A stretch of 64,000 nt of DNA. It comes from Marimonas arenosa (GTDB lineage: Bacteria; Pseudomonadota; Alphaproteobacteria; Rhodobacterales; Rhodobacteraceae). Shown here piece by piece: positions 63,437-64,000 of the stretch (position 1 is the first letter of the stretch; each line of letters begins with the position of its first letter). The stretch lies in NCBI RefSeq assembly GCF_030848945.1, contig NZ_JANHAX010000003.1, forward strand, positions 1 to 64,000, written 5' to 3'. The translations under genes were made by a program, and so were the position numbers. Under the pieces are notes generated by a model. It was not told the DNA's origin. It worked only from the letters and a program-made list of their open reading frames with translations, and did not search any database.

Positions 63437-64000
63437 GTCAAATCCTCCGCCACCGGTTCCTGCGTGATGTCCCACTCCCCGAACCGGGCCAACTGATCAT
63501 AGTCGCCGCTTTCCCTCGCTTCGAACATCGCGCGGCGTGACAGAAAGCCCTGATCGGGAGACAGGTAGCTGGCGATCAGGGCGCGGAATTCAGCCCAGAC
63601 CTTCTCGGGCGGCTCCTCGCCGATCGGCGCGGGCACCTCGCCGGGTCGGGTGCCCAGCCCAATATAGCAGGCAGTTTCGACCGGCGCCGGTTCAAGGCCC
63701 GAGAAACCACCGTTTTCGGCAATAACAGTCTCTAACAAGAGCTGCTTGTCGAAATGTGTCTGGCGGTCTTTCGACGGCGGCGCGCCGGTCTTGTAGTCGT
63801 AGATCCGCAAGCCGCCGGTGGCACCGCGATCGATCCGGTCCGCCTGGCAGGTCAGGGCGAATTCTGGCGCCGTCATAGGGAGTGCGCCGTCTCGTTCGAA
63901 CGCGACCGGATCACCGGTTTCGCGTCTGCGACGTTCGTCGCTCAGGAAGGCGTCCGCCACGCGCTCGAGCCGTGCCAGCCACATCAGCCGGGCCGCCGGC
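63433..64000 (-). CDS. addB: AddB, C-terminal part (truncated by window edge)
   Basis: The frame is open to the last base of the window and encodes the C-terminal ~188 residues of AddB. The nuclease core is visible: FALTCQADRIDRGATGGLRI and IYDYKTGAPPSKDRQTHFD, with D-Y-K-T-G as the PD-(D/E)XK catalytic strand and QLLLE as the following helix. It ends ITQEPVAEDLT and overlaps addA by four bases. The N-terminal helicase-like half lies outside the window. Confidence 0.92.
   Translation of the reverse strand, partial: PAARLMWLARLERVADAFLSDERRRRETGDPVAFERDGALPMTAPEFALTCQADRIDRGATGGLRIYDYKTGAPPSKDRQTHFDKQLLLETVIAENGGFSGLEPAPVETACYIGLGTRPGEVPAPIGEEPPEKVWAEFRALIASYLSPDQGFLSRRAMFEARESGDYDQLARFGEWDITQEPVAEDLT

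Overview
The window is GC-rich bacterial DNA, almost fully coding. Gene content and order point to the chromosome of an alphaproteobacterium of the Rhodobacteraceae (Roseobacter-type). The main evidence is the block parB-parA-rsmG-mnmG-mnmE-rho / maf-aroE-coaE-dnaQ / secB-fxsA-timA-mltA-smr / hslU-hslV / trxA-addA-addB, the two exact parS palindromes, gltBD, hrcA-grpE, and large RTX proteins. The genus cannot be fixed by eye.

Region 1 (1-9.8 kb, all minus strand) is an accessory secretion/surface block. It holds a truncated RTX protein, a serralysin-type (M10) metalloprotease with RTX repeats, two GT4/GT1-like glycosyltransferases, one GT2 glycosyltransferase, and a large propeller-plus-RTX protein. 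Two of the RTX proteins share almost the same C-terminal secretion module. No type I exporter is encoded here.

Region 2 (10-13.3 kb, plus) is the 5-oxoprolinase operon pxpB-pxpC-pxpA followed by an SDR dehydrogenase. Region 3 (13.5-22.3 kb, plus) is the most interesting part: a periplasmic Sel1-repeat protein, a membrane-anchored alkaline-phosphatase-fold transferase, UDP-xylose synthase, a UDP-sugar 4-epimerase, a processive GT2 synthase and a secreted GH26-like glycosidase. I read this as a synthase-dependent exopolysaccharide locus. Its core resembles the arabinose-containing polysaccharide genes of Sinorhizobium, extended by two upstream genes.

Region 4 (22.6-37.1 kb) is mixed housekeeping: a small secreted basic protein, tRNA-Leu(CAG), an NDUFA9-like protein, uppP, gltD / GFA protein / gltB, mtgA, a GST, queG and a hydantoinase/oxoprolinase-like protein. 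Region 5 (37.1-41.7 kb) holds grpE and hrcA divergent from rph-rdgB-hemW-ybaN.

Region 6 (41.7-51.7 kb) looks like the replication-origin neighbourhood. The operon rho-mnmE-mnmG-rsmG-parA-parB runs left and maf-aroE-coaE-dnaQ runs right. They flank a 571-bp non-coding stretch with an A/T-rich core and DnaA-box-like 9-mers. Two parS sites lie inside mnmG and rsmG. Region 7 (51.7-64 kb) is protein-quality, envelope and DNA-repair housekeeping (secB, fxsA, timA, mltA, smr, an MFS transporter, hslUV, trxA, addA, and a partial addB at the right edge).

All calls come from reading translations and motifs; no database search was run. Long antisense reading frames opposite gltB, pxpCA and the RTX genes were judged to be GC-rich shadows.
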